Notes: generated from the letters alone by a model not told the origin. DNA of 64,000 nt from Rhizobium ecuadorense (GCF_001187535.1 NZ_LFIO01000074.1:1-64000), one strand, 5' to 3'. Numbered from the stretch's first letter, positions 52,929 to 62,575 are shown. A program made the numbers and translations.

Positions 52929-53189
52929 ATGATCTTTCCACCGCCGAAAACCGAAGCGCCTGCGCAACGCTTCAAAGAGGCGACCGATGCCGCGCGCGAC
53001 GCATTGGAAAAGCTGATTGCAGCCGCCAATGAAGCCGGATGGGCAACCGAAGAGATAACGGCGGCGCTGCTTAAGGCCGCCCGGTTTCTAAGCGATGCCA
53101 ACAAGAAAGATCCCGATCCGGCCGACGATCCCGTCAGCGACGCATCTGCCAGGCAGGAGCAGATCGGTCACGGCGAGCTCTATGACTAA
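52929..53189 (+). CDS. Small helical hypothetical protein
   Basis: 86 residues starting MIFPPPKTEAPAQRF, with an amphipathic helical middle (ATDAARDALEKLIAAANEAG) and an acidic tail. GGAGGG seven bases before ATG 52929. No family recognised; similar small proteins are common next to rhizobial stress genes. Confidence 0.55.
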   Translation: MIFPPPKTEAPAQRFKEATDAARDALEKLIAAANEAGWATEEITAALLKAARFLSDANKKDPDPADDPVSDASARQEQIGHGELYD

Positions 53190-53213
53190 AGCACGTCCGC
53201 TCTAGGCCGGATC

Positions 53214-54284
53214 TCACCGGCCGATCGTCGCAACGGAGCCGCGCAGGACGAGGCTGGTGGCGACGCGCAGACGTTCCACGGCAAGTTGGTTGCCCTCGAT
53301 GCGGGCGACGAGCCGTTCGCCGGCGAGTTTGCCCAGTTCGTAGACGCGCTGGTCGATGATGGTGATCGGTGGAACGGTGACGCTGGTCCAGTCGGCGTCC
53401 AGAAATGAAATCATCGAGACATCCTCAGGGATCGACAGGCCGAGCGATTGCAGCGACTTGAAAATGCGCAAGCCGACGAGGCTATCGGATGCCAACAGCG
53501 CCGTCGGCGGCGATATTTCCGAGAGCAGGCGTTTGATCACGGCATCCGTCTGATGCTGGTCCGTGGCGCCGAGCCGGATGTAATGAAGAGGGTTCGGCAA
53601 ACCCGCCTCGGTCAGGGCGCTGACGAAGCCTTCCACGCGCTCGCGCACGGCGGAATTCGAGATTCGCGCGATATCGGTGAGCCCGCCTTCCTCGGCTTCC
53701 ATGGCCGAGATATAGGCGAGGCGGCGATGTCCCCGGCCGATCAGATGCCGGGTCGCGCTGAGTGCCGCCTCCCGGTCGTCGCCGGTCACGGCGTCGACAT
53801 CGAGCTCCGGGATGGCCCGGTCGAACAGAACCAGCGGCACGCCGGCGCGGCGGACATGCTGCAGGTGATCGAGGCGGTCGCAGCGGGCCGGCGTGACGAT
53901 CAGCCCATCGACGCGCTTGCCGATCAGCAGATCGACGGCCGATTTTTCCGCTTCGAGCTGTTCGCCAGAATTGGCGATGATGACGTTGAAGCCCGCGAGG
54001 CGCGCCGCATCGCTGATGCCGCGCACCGCCAGGCTGAAAAAAGCGTTCTCGATATCGCCGACAACGACGCCGATGATGCCTGAGCGTCCGGTGCTCATGC
54101 TCCGGGCGAGCTCGTTCGGGCGGTATTCGAGTGCCGCCGCCGCCGCCATCACCTCATCCTTGATCTTGTCGCTGACGACACCATAGCCGCCGAGCACGCG
54201 GGCGGCCGTCGCCTTCGAGACCTTTGCGGTCTTGGCGACGTCGGCGACCGTGACTGACCGTTTCGGGTGAGCGGAATCTTCCAT
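53214..54284 (-). CDS. LacI-family transcriptional regulator
   Basis: 356 residues: LacI helix-turn-helix (about 11-30, VTVADVAKTAKVSKATAARVL), hinge, and a periplasmic-binding-type ligand domain (about 68-350). Divergent from the binding-protein operon with three ACCGGT-centred operators between. LacI regulators usually sense sugars, which is unusual beside an amino-acid-type transporter. ATG 54284. Confidence 0.92.
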   Translation of the reverse strand: MEDSAHPKRSVTVADVAKTAKVSKATAARVLGGYGVVSDKIKDEVMAAAAALEYRPNELARSMSTGRSGIIGVVVGDIENAFFSLAVRGISDAARLAGFNVIIANSGEQLEAEKSAVDLLIGKRVDGLIVTPARCDRLDHLQHVRRAGVPLVLFDRAIPELDVDAVTGDDREAALSATRHLIGRGHRRLAYISAMEAEEGGLTDIARISNSAVRERVEGFVSALTEAGLPNPLHYIRLGATDQHQTDAVIKRLLSEISPPTALLASDSLVGLRIFKSLQSLGLSIPEDVSMISFLDADWTSVTVPPITIIDQRVYELGKLAGERLVARIEGNQLAVERLRVATSLVLRGSVATIGR

Positions 54285-54311
54285 GAATCGAGGACTACAA
54301 GAGTTGTTGAC

Positions 54312-54319
54312 GACCGGTC
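54312..54319. promoter_or_regulatory. LacI operator site 1
   Basis: GACCGGTC, 8-bp palindrome, centred 35 bp from site 2 and closest to the lacI-type gene. Possibly for auto-regulation. Confidence 0.45.
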
Positions 54320-54344
54320 AATTGATAGATATCAAATATGTCGT

Positions 54345-54356
54345 GAGACCGGTCTC
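54345..54356. promoter_or_regulatory. LacI operator site 2
   Basis: GAGACCGGTCTC, perfect 12-bp palindrome with the central CG typical of LacI-family operators, 104 bases before the binding-protein ATG. Confidence 0.65.
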
Positions 54357-54365
54357 TTTATATGA

Positions 54366-54377
54366 GAGACCGGTTTC
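54366..54377. promoter_or_regulatory. LacI operator site 3
   Basis: GAGACCGGTTTC, one base off site 2 and 21 bp (two helical turns) from it, centre to centre. Confidence 0.6.
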
Positions 54378-54460
54378 TACTCCACAGTCCCCGCTGCTGA
54401 TGCGCGGCCGGGCGAACCAATATGCCGATAAGAGCATTCCTTTCAGAGCGGAGAACGACG

Positions 54461-55288
54461 ATGAAGCCTTTTCAATCATTTGCGGCCACGCTTGCCCCAT
54501 TGCGGGCCGGCATTCTGACATGCCTTCTTGCTGTGGGGGCGGGCTCTGCGGCTGCGGCCGACAATCCCTATAACCTCATCGAGGCCGGGGTGATCAGCGT
54601 CGGCACGATGGGTGATTCCAAGCCCTATACGTTTGCGACGGCGGACGGCCAGTTCACCGGTTTCGATATCGAACTGTTTCTCAACGTCGTCTCCCGACTC
54701 GGCTTTCCGAAAGACAAGGTGACGTTCACGGGCCAGGAATTTTCGGCACTGCTGCCGTCGGTGGCAAACGAACGGTTCGATGTTGCCGTTGCAGCGATCG
54801 GAACCACCGAAGCCCGCAAGAAGACCGTCGATTTTTCCGACGGCTATCTTGCCGGTTACCTCTCGGTCCTGACTGCCGATGCCGGCATCAAGGACGCCGA
54901 CGGGCTTAAGGGCAAGCGCCTCGGTGTCGTGCAGGGAACCTTGCAGGAAGTCTATGCGGCCAAGAATTTCGGCGAAACCGATCTGGTGAAATTCCCCGAC
55001 AACAATTCCGCCGTCGCCGCCCTCAACAACGGAACGGTCGATGCGCATTTTCTCGATTACGAGGCCGCCAAACAATATGGCGAGCGCTATCCCGCGCTGA
55101 AGGTTGCGGTCAACATCCCATCCTTCGATGCGCCGGCGGGCTTCGTGATCCGCAAGGGAAATGACGCCTTCCGCACGGCGCTGAACGGTGCCCTTCACGA
55201 CGCGATGCAGGACGGCACCTGGAAGAGCCTCTACGAAAAATGGTTCCCGGGCTCGCCGATGCCGGACCAGTATCTTCCCAAGAAGTAA
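54461..55288 (+). CDS. Amino-acid-type ABC binding protein
   Basis: 275 residues, SBP_bac_3 family, signal peptide cut after GSAAAA. Family stretches: [38 protein letters not shown], and [18 protein letters not shown] 54461 with GGAG eight bases upstream. First gene of the LacI-controlled operon. Binds an amino acid or opine-like amine. Confidence 0.92.
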   Translation: MKPFQSFAATLAPLRAGILTCLLAVGAGSAAAADNPYNLIEAGVISVGTMGDSKPYTFATADGQFTGFDIELFLNVVSRLGFPKDKVTFTGQEFSALLPSVANERFDVAVAAIGTTEARKKTVDFSDGYLAGYLSVLTADAGIKDADGLKGKRLGVVQGTLQEVYAAKNFGETDLVKFPDNNSAVAALNNGTVDAHFLDYEAAKQYGERYPALKVAVNIPSFDAPAGFVIRKGNDAFRTALNGALHDAMQDGTWKSLYEKWFPGSPMPDQYLPKK

Positions 55289-55296
55289 GCCCGCCA

Positions 55297-55318
55297 GCCG
55301 TCCGCTTCGGCGGACGGC
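55297..55318 (+). other. Intercistronic hairpin with TTCG loop
   Basis: GCCGTCCGC-TTCG-GCGGACGGC, a 9-bp stem with a UUCG tetraloop, nine bases after the binding-protein stop and 34 before the next ATG. Probably protects the binding-protein mRNA 3' end, giving more binding protein than permease. Confidence 0.65.
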
Positions 55319-55352
55319 GTCATGCCCTGCACGGGCTTCGATGGGGATCTCG

Positions 55353-56891
55353 ATGAACTGGCTTGAAAATCTGCACCGCAGCTTCCTGGATTGGGAGGCC
55401 ATGGCGGAAGTGCTGCCGAGCATGATCAGCGTCGGCCTGAAGAATACCCTGATCCTGGCTGCCGCCTCGACCATGCTCGGCGTCGTCATCGGCATGGCTC
55501 TCGCCGTCATGGGCATCTCGCAATCCCGCTGGCTGCGGCTGCCGGCGCGCATCTACACCGATATCTTTCGCGGGCTGCCGGCAATCGTCACGATTCTGAT
55601 CATCGGGCAGGGTTTTGCCCGGATCGGGCGGGAGATCTTCGGTCCGTCGCCATTCCCGCTCGGCATCCTGGCGCTCAGCCTGATCGCCGGGGCCTATATC
55701 GGCGAGATTTTCCGCTCGGGCATCCAAAGCGTCGAGCGCGGCCAGATGGAAGCCTGCCGGGCGCTCAGCATGAGCTACGGGCAGGGCATGCGCCTGATCG
55801 TCATCCCGCAAGGCATCCGGCGCGTTCTGCCGGCGCTGGTCAACCAGTTCATCGGAAACGTCAAGGATTCCAGCCTCGTCTATTTCCTCGGATTGCTCGC
55901 CTCCGAGCGGGAGATCTTCCGCGTCGGCCAGGATCAGGCTGTCGTCACCGGCAATCTGTCGCCCTTGTTGCTGGCGGGTCTTTTCTATCTCGTCATCACC
56001 GTGCCGCTCACGCATTTGGTCAATTACATCGATGCGAGACTGCGGCTCGGAAAACAGGGCCGCGGCGCGGGCATTGCCAGCGGTTTGGCCGAGGTGAGCG
56101 AATTGCAGGCCGCTGCCAGCCCACCGCCCGCAGCCGAATCTGTCGGGGAGACGGAACCGCGCTTCAAGGGCGGCGCCCTGAACATCCGGGATCTCGCCAT
56201 GGCCTATGGCGATCTCGACGTGCTGAAGGGTGTCGATCTCGACATCGCCGCCGGGACCGTCACCTGCATCATCGGCCCCTCCGGTTCGGGCAAATCGACG
56301 CTGCTGCGCTGCATGAACAGGCTGGTGGAACCGAAAGCCGGTGACATCCTGCTCGACGGCGACAGCATTCTGGCCATGAAACCGGAACGGCTGCGCCGGC
56401 GGGTGGGGATGGTGTTCCAGCACTTCAACCTGTTTCCCGATCACACAGCCCTTGAGAACGTCATGCTTTCCCTGACGAAGATCAAGAAGATGCCGAGACA
56501 GGAGGCGCGACGCATCGCCGAGGCGCGTCTGGCCGAGGTCGGTCTTGCCGAGCGCAGGGATCATCGCCCGACCGGCCTATCGGGCGGGCAGCAGCAACGC
56601 GTCGCCATCGCGCGTGCTCTCGCCATGGATCCGGAGCTTATCTTGTTCGACGAAGTGACGAGTGCGCTCGATCCCGAACTGGTCAAGGGTGTTCTCGACC
56701 TGATGGCGGCCCTCGGCCGCCAGGGCATGACCATGGCCGTCGTTACGCATGAAATGGGATTTGCGCGCAGGGTGGCCGATCAGGTGGTCTTCATGGACGA
56801 GGGCCGCATCGTCGAGGCCGGCTGCCCGCAGCAGATCTTCGACCATCCCAAAAGCGAGCGGCTGAGGCGCTTCCTTGCGGAAGTCCTCTAA
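55353..56891 (+). CDS. Fused amino-acid ABC permease-ATPase
   Basis: 512 residues. Permease domain (about 1-235) with about five membrane segments and the HisMQ-type loop QMEACRALSMSYGQGMRLIVIPQGIRR, a linker rich in Ala and Pro (about 240-275), then an ATPase domain with Walker A GPSGSGKST, signature LSGGQQQR, Walker B LILFDEVTSALD and H-loop THEMGFA. ATG 55353 with GGGGA upstream. Works with the upstream binding protein as a homodimer, needing no second permease. Confidence 0.93.
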   Translation: MNWLENLHRSFLDWEAMAEVLPSMISVGLKNTLILAAASTMLGVVIGMALAVMGISQSRWLRLPARIYTDIFRGLPAIVTILIIGQGFARIGREIFGPSPFPLGILALSLIAGAYIGEIFRSGIQSVERGQMEACRALSMSYGQGMRLIVIPQGIRRVLPALVNQFIGNVKDSSLVYFLGLLASEREIFRVGQDQAVVTGNLSPLLLAGLFYLVITVPLTHLVNYIDARLRLGKQGRGAGIASGLAEVSELQAAASPPPAAESVGETEPRFKGGALNIRDLAMAYGDLDVLKGVDLDIAAGTVTCIIGPSGSGKSTLLRCMNRLVEPKAGDILLDGDSILAMKPERLRRRVGMVFQHFNLFPDHTALENVMLSLTKIKKMPRQEARRIAEARLAEVGLAERRDHRPTGLSGGQQQRVAIARALAMDPELILFDEVTSALDPELVKGVLDLMAALGRQGMTMAVVTHEMGFARRVADQVVFMDEGRIVEAGCPQQIFDHPKSERLRRFLAEVL

Positions 56892-56973
56892 CCCCTGAGG
56901 CGAGGCATGCCGCCGGCTCTCGCGACGGATGCGTTGGAATTCGTTCGACATAGCAGGAAATAAGGTTATCGAC

Positions 56974-58110
56974 ATGAATGCTTCCCCAAAACCTTCGAAT
57001 GTCGTCGTCATCGGTGGCGGCATATTCGGCGTCTCGACGGCCGTCCATCTCACTCGCCTCGGGATCGCCACCGTACTCGTCAGCGACGGGCCGCTTGCCA
57101 ATGGCGCTTCCGGCCGTTCGCTCGCCTGGCTCAATTCGGCCCGGAAACGCTCCGATGCCTATCACCGGCTGCGCCTCGCCGGCATCGACCGTTATCGCAC
57201 CCTTGCTGCCCGGTATCCGGATGCGCCCTGGCTCCGCTTCGATGGCGGCCTGACCTGGGATGCCGATGACGCCGGCAATGAGATCGCCGAGGTCTTCGAC
57301 TTCGAGCGCGATCTCGGCTATCACGCGCAATGGCTGGCCCAGGAAAACATTGCCGACGCGACGCCCGGCGTCGACACCGGCGCGGTGACGCCGCAGGGGG
57401 CGATCTTCAATCCCGGGGAAGGCTGGGTCGATCTTCCCTCGCTGATCGGCCTTCTGGCGGAGGAATTCCGTTCGCTCGGCGGCCAGGTCGTGACGGACGC
57501 CGGGCGCGCAACGATTGACATCGACGGCGCCCGCGTCTGCGGCGTGAGCGCAGCAGACGGCAGGCGCTGGGACGCGGAGTCTGTGCTGCTTGCCGCAGGC
57601 GGCGACGTTCCGGCAATCGTCGCCGAAGCCGGCCAGCATATCGACGACGCAACGCCGGTCGCCCTTCTCGTCAGGACCAAGCCGATCCGCCATTCGCTGA
57701 AGGCCGTGCTCAACACCCCCCGTGTCGCCATCCGGCCGACGCCCAATGGCGGTTTTGCGCTCGATTCCGCCTGGTCCGAGGAAGAGGTCGGAGTGAAGCC
57801 GGATGGCAGCTATGACGTCAGACAATCGACGCTGGATGGGCTGCTGCGCGAGGCGTCGAAAGTTCTCGAAGGCAATCCGAGGCTCGAGATCGACGATTAC
57901 GGGGTCGGCCCGAAGCCCATTCCGGGCGACGGCGAGCCGGTCTTCGGCGAACTGCCGTCGATCTGGGGTTATTTCGTTGCCTTCAGCCATAGTGGCGCCA
58001 CCCTCGGCCTGATCGCCGGCGAACTGCTGGCGGACGAGATCGCCACCGGACGCCGTCATCCGCTGCTGGCGGAGTTTCGGCCGGAGCGTTTCAGCGCATC
58101 GCGGCCGTGA
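56974..58110 (+). CDS. FAD-dependent oxidoreductase (DAO family)
   Basis: 378 residues of the DAO fold: FAD-binding VVVIGGGIFGVSTAVHL at the N terminus, a LAAGGDVPAIV region, and a C-terminal GYFVAFSHSGATLGLIAGELLA. Related to D-amino-acid dehydrogenases and sarcosine or glycine oxidases, which oxidise a C-N bond. AAGG precedes ATG 56974. Probably degrades the compound imported by the upstream transporter. Confidence 0.88.
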   Translation: MNASPKPSNVVVIGGGIFGVSTAVHLTRLGIATVLVSDGPLANGASGRSLAWLNSARKRSDAYHRLRLAGIDRYRTLAARYPDAPWLRFDGGLTWDADDAGNEIAEVFDFERDLGYHAQWLAQENIADATPGVDTGAVTPQGAIFNPGEGWVDLPSLIGLLAEEFRSLGGQVVTDAGRATIDIDGARVCGVSAADGRRWDAESVLLAAGGDVPAIVAEAGQHIDDATPVALLVRTKPIRHSLKAVLNTPRVAIRPTPNGGFALDSAWSEEEVGVKPDGSYDVRQSTLDGLLREASKVLEGNPRLEIDDYGVGPKPIPGDGEPVFGELPSIWGYFVAFSHSGATLGLIAGELLADEIATGRRHPLLAEFRPERFSASRP

Positions 58111-58164
58111 TGGATCAAATAGAGCCATCGAGCGTTCTGCCGAGGAAACAACGGGAGACGCATC

Positions 58165-58677
58165 ATGTTTAAAGACGAGCCCGCCGGTGTCGGCGCGGAA
58201 GAGAGACACGACGATGTCGGTGCGCGGATGGCGAACGGAGAGGAGACGACCATCAATCCGAACCTTATCCGGCGTGAGGGGTTCGCGAGCGAGGCCGAGT
58301 ACGAGGCCCACCTTGCCGCGCTTGGCCGGGATGCTTTGACTTCGGCCGAAGCTTATATCGAGGAACCGTTCCTGGCATCAGAGGAGCATGTTCTGGAAAG
58401 TCGGTTGCGGGAGCTGAGGGAGGAGCTCGAAAACCTCCAGGCCCGCCTTCATGTGATCAGAGATCAGACTGCGGCCGTCGTGACTGAAAACGTCCGATGG
58501 GCCGATGCCAGCGCCCATGCCCAGCTCGGCAATCAGCCGTGGCTGAAGCTCGCCGGCGCCATGGCTGCGGCATTCGTCGTCACGCGGGGTATCAGGCGAC
58601 TGCCTCTCGGGACCGTCGCGACCACGGCGCTGCCCTTGGTCGCCGCCGCTATGAACCGGAAATTCGCCAGAGGATGA
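58165..58677 (+). CDS. Hypothetical membrane-associated protein
   Basis: 170 residues: acidic N terminus, a coiled coil (about 75-105, ESRLRELREELENLQARLH), then two weak hydrophobic stretches (WLKLAGAMAAAFVVT and TVATTALPLVAAAM). GGGAG precedes the ATG. Resembles rhizobial proteins annotated as nutrient-deprivation-induced. 54 bases after the oxidoreductase gene. Confidence 0.6.
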   Translation: MFKDEPAGVGAEERHDDVGARMANGEETTINPNLIRREGFASEAEYEAHLAALGRDALTSAEAYIEEPFLASEEHVLESRLRELREELENLQARLHVIRDQTAAVVTENVRWADASAHAQLGNQPWLKLAGAMAAAFVVTRGIRRLPLGTVATTALPLVAAAMNRKFARG

Positions 58678-58720
58678 CGTTCAAAGCCCCAAAGCGAAAT
58701 CTGCACCTGTTTGCGCATTT

Positions 58721-58746
58721 GGAACCGGCTTCCGCATATGGCCGAT
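58721..58746 (+). promoter_or_regulatory. Weak EcfG-like promoter
   Basis: GGAAC-N17-CGAT, one base off consensus, 79 bases before the next ATG. Confidence 0.25.
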
Positions 58747-58825
58747 CGGGTCTGGGATCGTCATGAAACCAGCGTCATCTTCTTGCCGAAGTGTTCGTGA
58801 CATTTTACGTCTTAAGGAGGCGAGC

Positions 58826-59077
58826 ATGCCTGGACATGACGACCGCTATATCGAGATTACGACACGTCTTCGCTCGGTGCGATCGTTCTGCGACTTCCTC
58901 TCGCAGGGCGGAATCGTCCGCGTCGCCTTGAAGGACGGCGCTCCCTATAAAGACGTCACGGCCGTACTCCTGGAACGGAAGCGCAGGGAGGCGGAAGCGC
59001 TCGATCGTACACGCCGGCGGCTCTATCCGGAGCTCTCGGATGAAGAGGTGATGCCGCCGCTTTACAGTCGTCACTGA
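58826..59077 (+). CDS. Small basic hypothetical protein
   Basis: 83 residues, soluble, basic in the C-terminal half (LLERKRREAEALDRTRRRLY). AAGGAGG five bases before ATG 58826 is the best SD in this part. No family recognised. Convergent with the chemoreceptor gene. Confidence 0.6.
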   Translation: MPGHDDRYIEITTRLRSVRSFCDFLSQGGIVRVALKDGAPYKDVTAVLLERKRREAEALDRTRRRLYPELSDEEVMPPLYSRH

Positions 59078-59125
59078 CGCGCCCGCCCATCAGAGGCCAA
59101 GCGTCTACGAAGCAGCGCGGGCCCT

Positions 59126-61630
59126 CTACGCTGCGTTCACGCGACGCGCCTCTGTTTCATCCAATTGGAATTGGTCGATCAGCTGCAGCAGCGTCTTCGT
59201 CTCGTCGGCAAGTTCCTTCGTCGCTGCGCTCGTTTCCTCGACCATGGCTGCGTTCTGTTGCGTCATCTGATCCATCAGGTTGACGGAGGAATTGACCTCG
59301 TGCAGGGCGTTGTACTGTTCCCTGCTCGAGCGGGCAATGACGTCCATTTGCTCGGATGCGGTGACCACTTTCGCGGAAATGCTTTCGAGGACTTCGCTGG
59401 TTTCGCGTACGACCCGGGCCCCGTTGGTGATCTCCGCCCGCGAGCGCCCGATCAGCTGTTTGATCCGCTGGCCGGCCTCGGCGGAGCGCTGGGCGAGATC
59501 GCGGACTTCCTGGGCGACGACCGCAAAGCCTTTTCCAGCCTCGCCGGCGCGGGCCGCTTCGATGCCGGCATTGAGCGCGAGCAGGTTCGTCTGGAATGCG
59601 ATGTCGTCGATGACGCCGATGATCTGTACGATCTCGTCGGAAGCCGCTTCGATCTTGCCCATCGCGTCGATCGCACTGGCCACGACCTCGGATGAGGAAT
59701 CGGCCGTCTCTTTGGTGTCGGCGATGATCTGACGGGCATCGTCGGCGCAGGCCGCGGACGAACGAACCGTGGTGGTGATCTCTTCGATGGCTGCAGCGAT
59801 TTCCTCAAGCGCGACGGCCTGCTGTTCGGTGCGCTTTGCAAGGTTGCTCGCCGACAGATCCATCTGGCCGGCATTGCCTTCGATCATCCGGGTGTTGGTG
59901 CGGATCTGGTCGATCGTTTCCTGCAGGCGAAGCAGCGACGCATTGAAATCGTTGCGGAGTTGCTCCAGCCGGCCGAAGAAGGGCGTTGTGATCGTCCGGG
60001 AAATGTCGCCGCGCGCCAGGCGCCCGAGGCCATCGGCGAGCGCCGTCACCGCAAAGTCGATCTGCTGTTCGACCGTACGTTTTTCCGCGTCGTTGCGATG
60101 CCTTTCCTCCTCGGCCCGCGTCCGTTCGATCTCGCTGCGCTCCTCGATCTCGACCTTGGCGATGGCATTGTTCTTGAGGATGCCGAGTGCGCGGGCCATG
60201 TCGCCGATTTCATCGGCCCGGCTTTCGCCGGTGATCGACGTTTCGAGCTTGCCGTCGGCGAGCCGCCGCATGGCCGAGGTGATCTGGTTGATCGGGCCTT
60301 TGAGTGTCATCGTCAGCCCGACCCCGGCGAGGATTGCGATCACCACGCCGAGGATCGTCGTTCCCAGAGACATGGAATTGGCATCGGTGCGTTCTGCCGC
60401 GGCGTTCTGCCGCTGCATTTCGGCGAAAGCCGTCAACTGCGACCACATGCCGTCGACATCGGCGGCTGCGGCGCGGAATTCGTCCTGGCGTTGGGCGCTG
60501 ATGCGGACGAGGTCGGTGGCGGCTTTCTGCATCTTATCCAGCGCCGGCAGCAGCTTCGGCTTGAGATTGTCGAATTGCGCAACCCCGCCGGCATTGGAAA
60601 CCAACGTGTCCAAGCCCTTCCTGACCGCCATGATTTCCTGCAATAGCCGCTGAAGATTGGCATCCGTGGGCGCAAGCGTCAGTTTCGCCATGACGATCTG
60701 GATCACGTAGGCAGAGGTGGTCAGTTTCTGGCCGTCTCTCTGACCGGTCTTGGCGCGCTCGACCGATTTGGCGGTGTCGGCCGCCTTATCCGTTACCGTC
60801 TTCAGCCGGCGTGCGGCGACCGCCTGCAATTCGGGCAGCCTGGCGACGATCTGACCCATCGCATCCTTGAGGCCGGCTGCACGCTCCTCGGCCTGGCCGG
60901 CGGTTTCGACAAGCGGCTTCAAGGCGGCAATGGCATCGTCGATCGTCTTTTTGGCCTCCGGCGCCTCGCCGCCCAGCGCCATCCCCACGATGCGCTGCTG
61001 CCGGGCGAGTTCCTCCATGTCGGGGCTGCCGATCGGGCCGGCGGCTTGAGCCTTGTCGTTCAGCGACTGGGCGAAGGAGGCGAAGTCCGATATGCGCTGT
61101 GCGTCGCCCAGCCTATTGCGGGCTTCGTCTTCCTGGCTGTCGGCAGCACGCTGGAGAACCTTGGCACCTTCAACGATATCCGTCTGGGACGACACGACGA
61201 CGCTCTGCGCCTTCTGGAGATCGGCAAGCAATGCTGCCCGGCTCTCCTGAAGCTGCCACAGAGTATCCATGCGAGCGGAAATTCCGTCGATGGAAGACAG
61301 CGTCTGCTCCAACTCCTGCTGGCCGCTGCGATCGGCGGCGAGCCGGTCGAGACCGGATTTCAATAGAGTGCGCTGATCGGCAAGCCTGGCGGTAACGGCG
61401 TCCCGGTTTTCCTGCGTGGCATTGGCAAGGAAGTCGGCCATTGCGGCGGACAGATCGCGAAAGCCGCTCAAGGACTGCAGGACGGAGTTGGAAATATCCA
61501 TCCGCCCCTGAAGCAGGCTCGATGCATAAAAGCCCATGGCGCCCACGGCCATGATGCTCACGATGAACGGAACGATGAAAACCATCACCTGCGTCTGAAT
61601 GCGCACACGTGACAACAGCCTGCCCAACAT
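59126..61630 (-). CDS. Methyl-accepting chemotaxis protein
   Basis: 834 residues. Membrane helices at about 16-38 and 425-445 flank a large (about 385-residue) helical periplasmic sensor region, longer than the common four-helix bundle. Then two HAMP domains (about 447-500 and 535-590) and a signalling domain with the hairpin tip QTNLLALNAGIEAARAGEAGKGFAVVA. No CheR-binding pentapeptide is seen at the C terminus. ATG 61630 with GGAGGGG upstream. Ligand unknown; may control swimming towards or from an amine or acid. Confidence 0.92.
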   Translation of the reverse strand: MLGRLLSRVRIQTQVMVFIVPFIVSIMAVGAMGFYASSLLQGRMDISNSVLQSLSGFRDLSAAMADFLANATQENRDAVTARLADQRTLLKSGLDRLAADRSGQQELEQTLSSIDGISARMDTLWQLQESRAALLADLQKAQSVVVSSQTDIVEGAKVLQRAADSQEDEARNRLGDAQRISDFASFAQSLNDKAQAAGPIGSPDMEELARQQRIVGMALGGEAPEAKKTIDDAIAALKPLVETAGQAEERAAGLKDAMGQIVARLPELQAVAARRLKTVTDKAADTAKSVERAKTGQRDGQKLTTSAYVIQIVMAKLTLAPTDANLQRLLQEIMAVRKGLDTLVSNAGGVAQFDNLKPKLLPALDKMQKAATDLVRISAQRQDEFRAAAADVDGMWSQLTAFAEMQRQNAAAERTDANSMSLGTTILGVVIAILAGVGLTMTLKGPINQITSAMRRLADGKLETSITGESRADEIGDMARALGILKNNAIAKVEIEERSEIERTRAEEERHRNDAEKRTVEQQIDFAVTALADGLGRLARGDISRTITTPFFGRLEQLRNDFNASLLRLQETIDQIRTNTRMIEGNAGQMDLSASNLAKRTEQQAVALEEIAAAIEEITTTVRSSAACADDARQIIADTKETADSSSEVVASAIDAMGKIEAASDEIVQIIGVIDDIAFQTNLLALNAGIEAARAGEAGKGFAVVAQEVRDLAQRSAEAGQRIKQLIGRSRAEITNGARVVRETSEVLESISAKVVTASEQMDVIARSSREQYNALHEVNSSVNLMDQMTQQNAAMVEETSAATKELADETKTLLQLIDQFQLDETEARRVNAA

Positions 61631-61760
61631 CAACCCCTCCCTCTTCCCCAGGAGCGCAGTCGATTTCGAGTGAAAGTCCTGATCCGCTCGAACCGACTAC
61701 ACATCCGCCCCCTCAGAGACACGACATCGGCGGAATGAATATTCCATATCACATTATTTG

Positions 61761-61776
61761 TGAAACATTCGTTTCA
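61761..61776. promoter_or_regulatory. TGAAAC inverted repeat before chemoreceptor
   Basis: TGAAAC-ATTC-GTTTCA, 131 bases upstream of the chemoreceptor ATG, in an AT-rich segment. Could be a repressor site. Confidence 0.3.
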
Positions 61777-61846
61777 ATGTCGCCACGAGTGATGGTGAAT
61801 GTCGTTTTTCAACAGATATCGGCGCCAGCGAGCGCGACAGCGGCGA

Positions 61847-62575
61847 TCAGGCGAAAGCAATTTCCGCGAGCAGAGGAAGGTGGTCTGAAGCGACCCTTGC
61901 CAGGCGGTTATCCAGAACCGTCGCCTGTTTGACGATGAGATCGTCGGTGACGAAGACGTGGTCGATACGCATCAGCGGGTAGCGGGAGGGAAATGTCGCT
62001 TTTGGCTTGGCGTTGCCTGCGAGCTGGGCGTCCTTCAACGACCGCGTGGCAAGTCGGTAAGTCGCCGATGCCGGGATGGCGTTGAAGTCGCCGCAGAGGA
62101 TGGTGGGTAAAGCTTCATCCGTCGTTCCGCGCAGCCAGCCTGAGTTCAACAGCGTCGTCATCTGGCGCATGCGCTCGCGGCCGCGAAGGCCGAGATGGGT
62201 GTTGACGACCAGCAGTTTTCTGTCGCCGACCAGGATTTCAACGGAAAGCGCGCCGCGCTGTTCACCGATGGATGGCAGTGGACCGGCCTTGACCGCGCCG
62301 GTCGGCAAGGCGGTGATAACCGCATCGCCATACTGCTCTTCGGCAACCGATAGCGCCGGATGAAAATGCGCCTGCATCTTGAGAAGCGAGGCGATCGTAT
62401 GGGCCTGGTCGATGCCGCCGGTCCTGCGCCTGAGGACATCGACCTCCTGGAGAGCGACGATGTCGGCTTGCGCCTCGGCGATGACCGAAGCGATGCGCCC
62501 GGGATCGAGCTTGCGGTCGCTGCCGATACAGCTGTGGACGTTATAGGTCAGGAGTTTGATTGATTTTTCCGGCAT
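61847..62575 (-). CDS. Endonuclease/exonuclease/phosphatase family, YbhP-like
   Basis: 242 residues of the EEP superfamily: LTYNVHSCIG, ALQEVD, NTHLG, GDFNA and SDHLP supply the Mg-binding and catalytic residues. No signal peptide. ATG 62575 fits the family start, though no strong SD is seen; the frame is open to 62632. In E. coli the relative ybhP sits between clsB and ybhN, and both relatives lie beside it here. Confidence 0.88.
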   Translation of the reverse strand: MPEKSIKLLTYNVHSCIGSDRKLDPGRIASVIAEAQADIVALQEVDVLRRRTGGIDQAHTIASLLKMQAHFHPALSVAEEQYGDAVITALPTGAVKAGPLPSIGEQRGALSVEILVGDRKLLVVNTHLGLRGRERMRQMTTLLNSGWLRGTTDEALPTILCGDFNAIPASATYRLATRSLKDAQLAGNAKPKATFPSRYPLMRIDHVFVTDDLIVKQATVLDNRLARVASDHLPLLAEIAFA

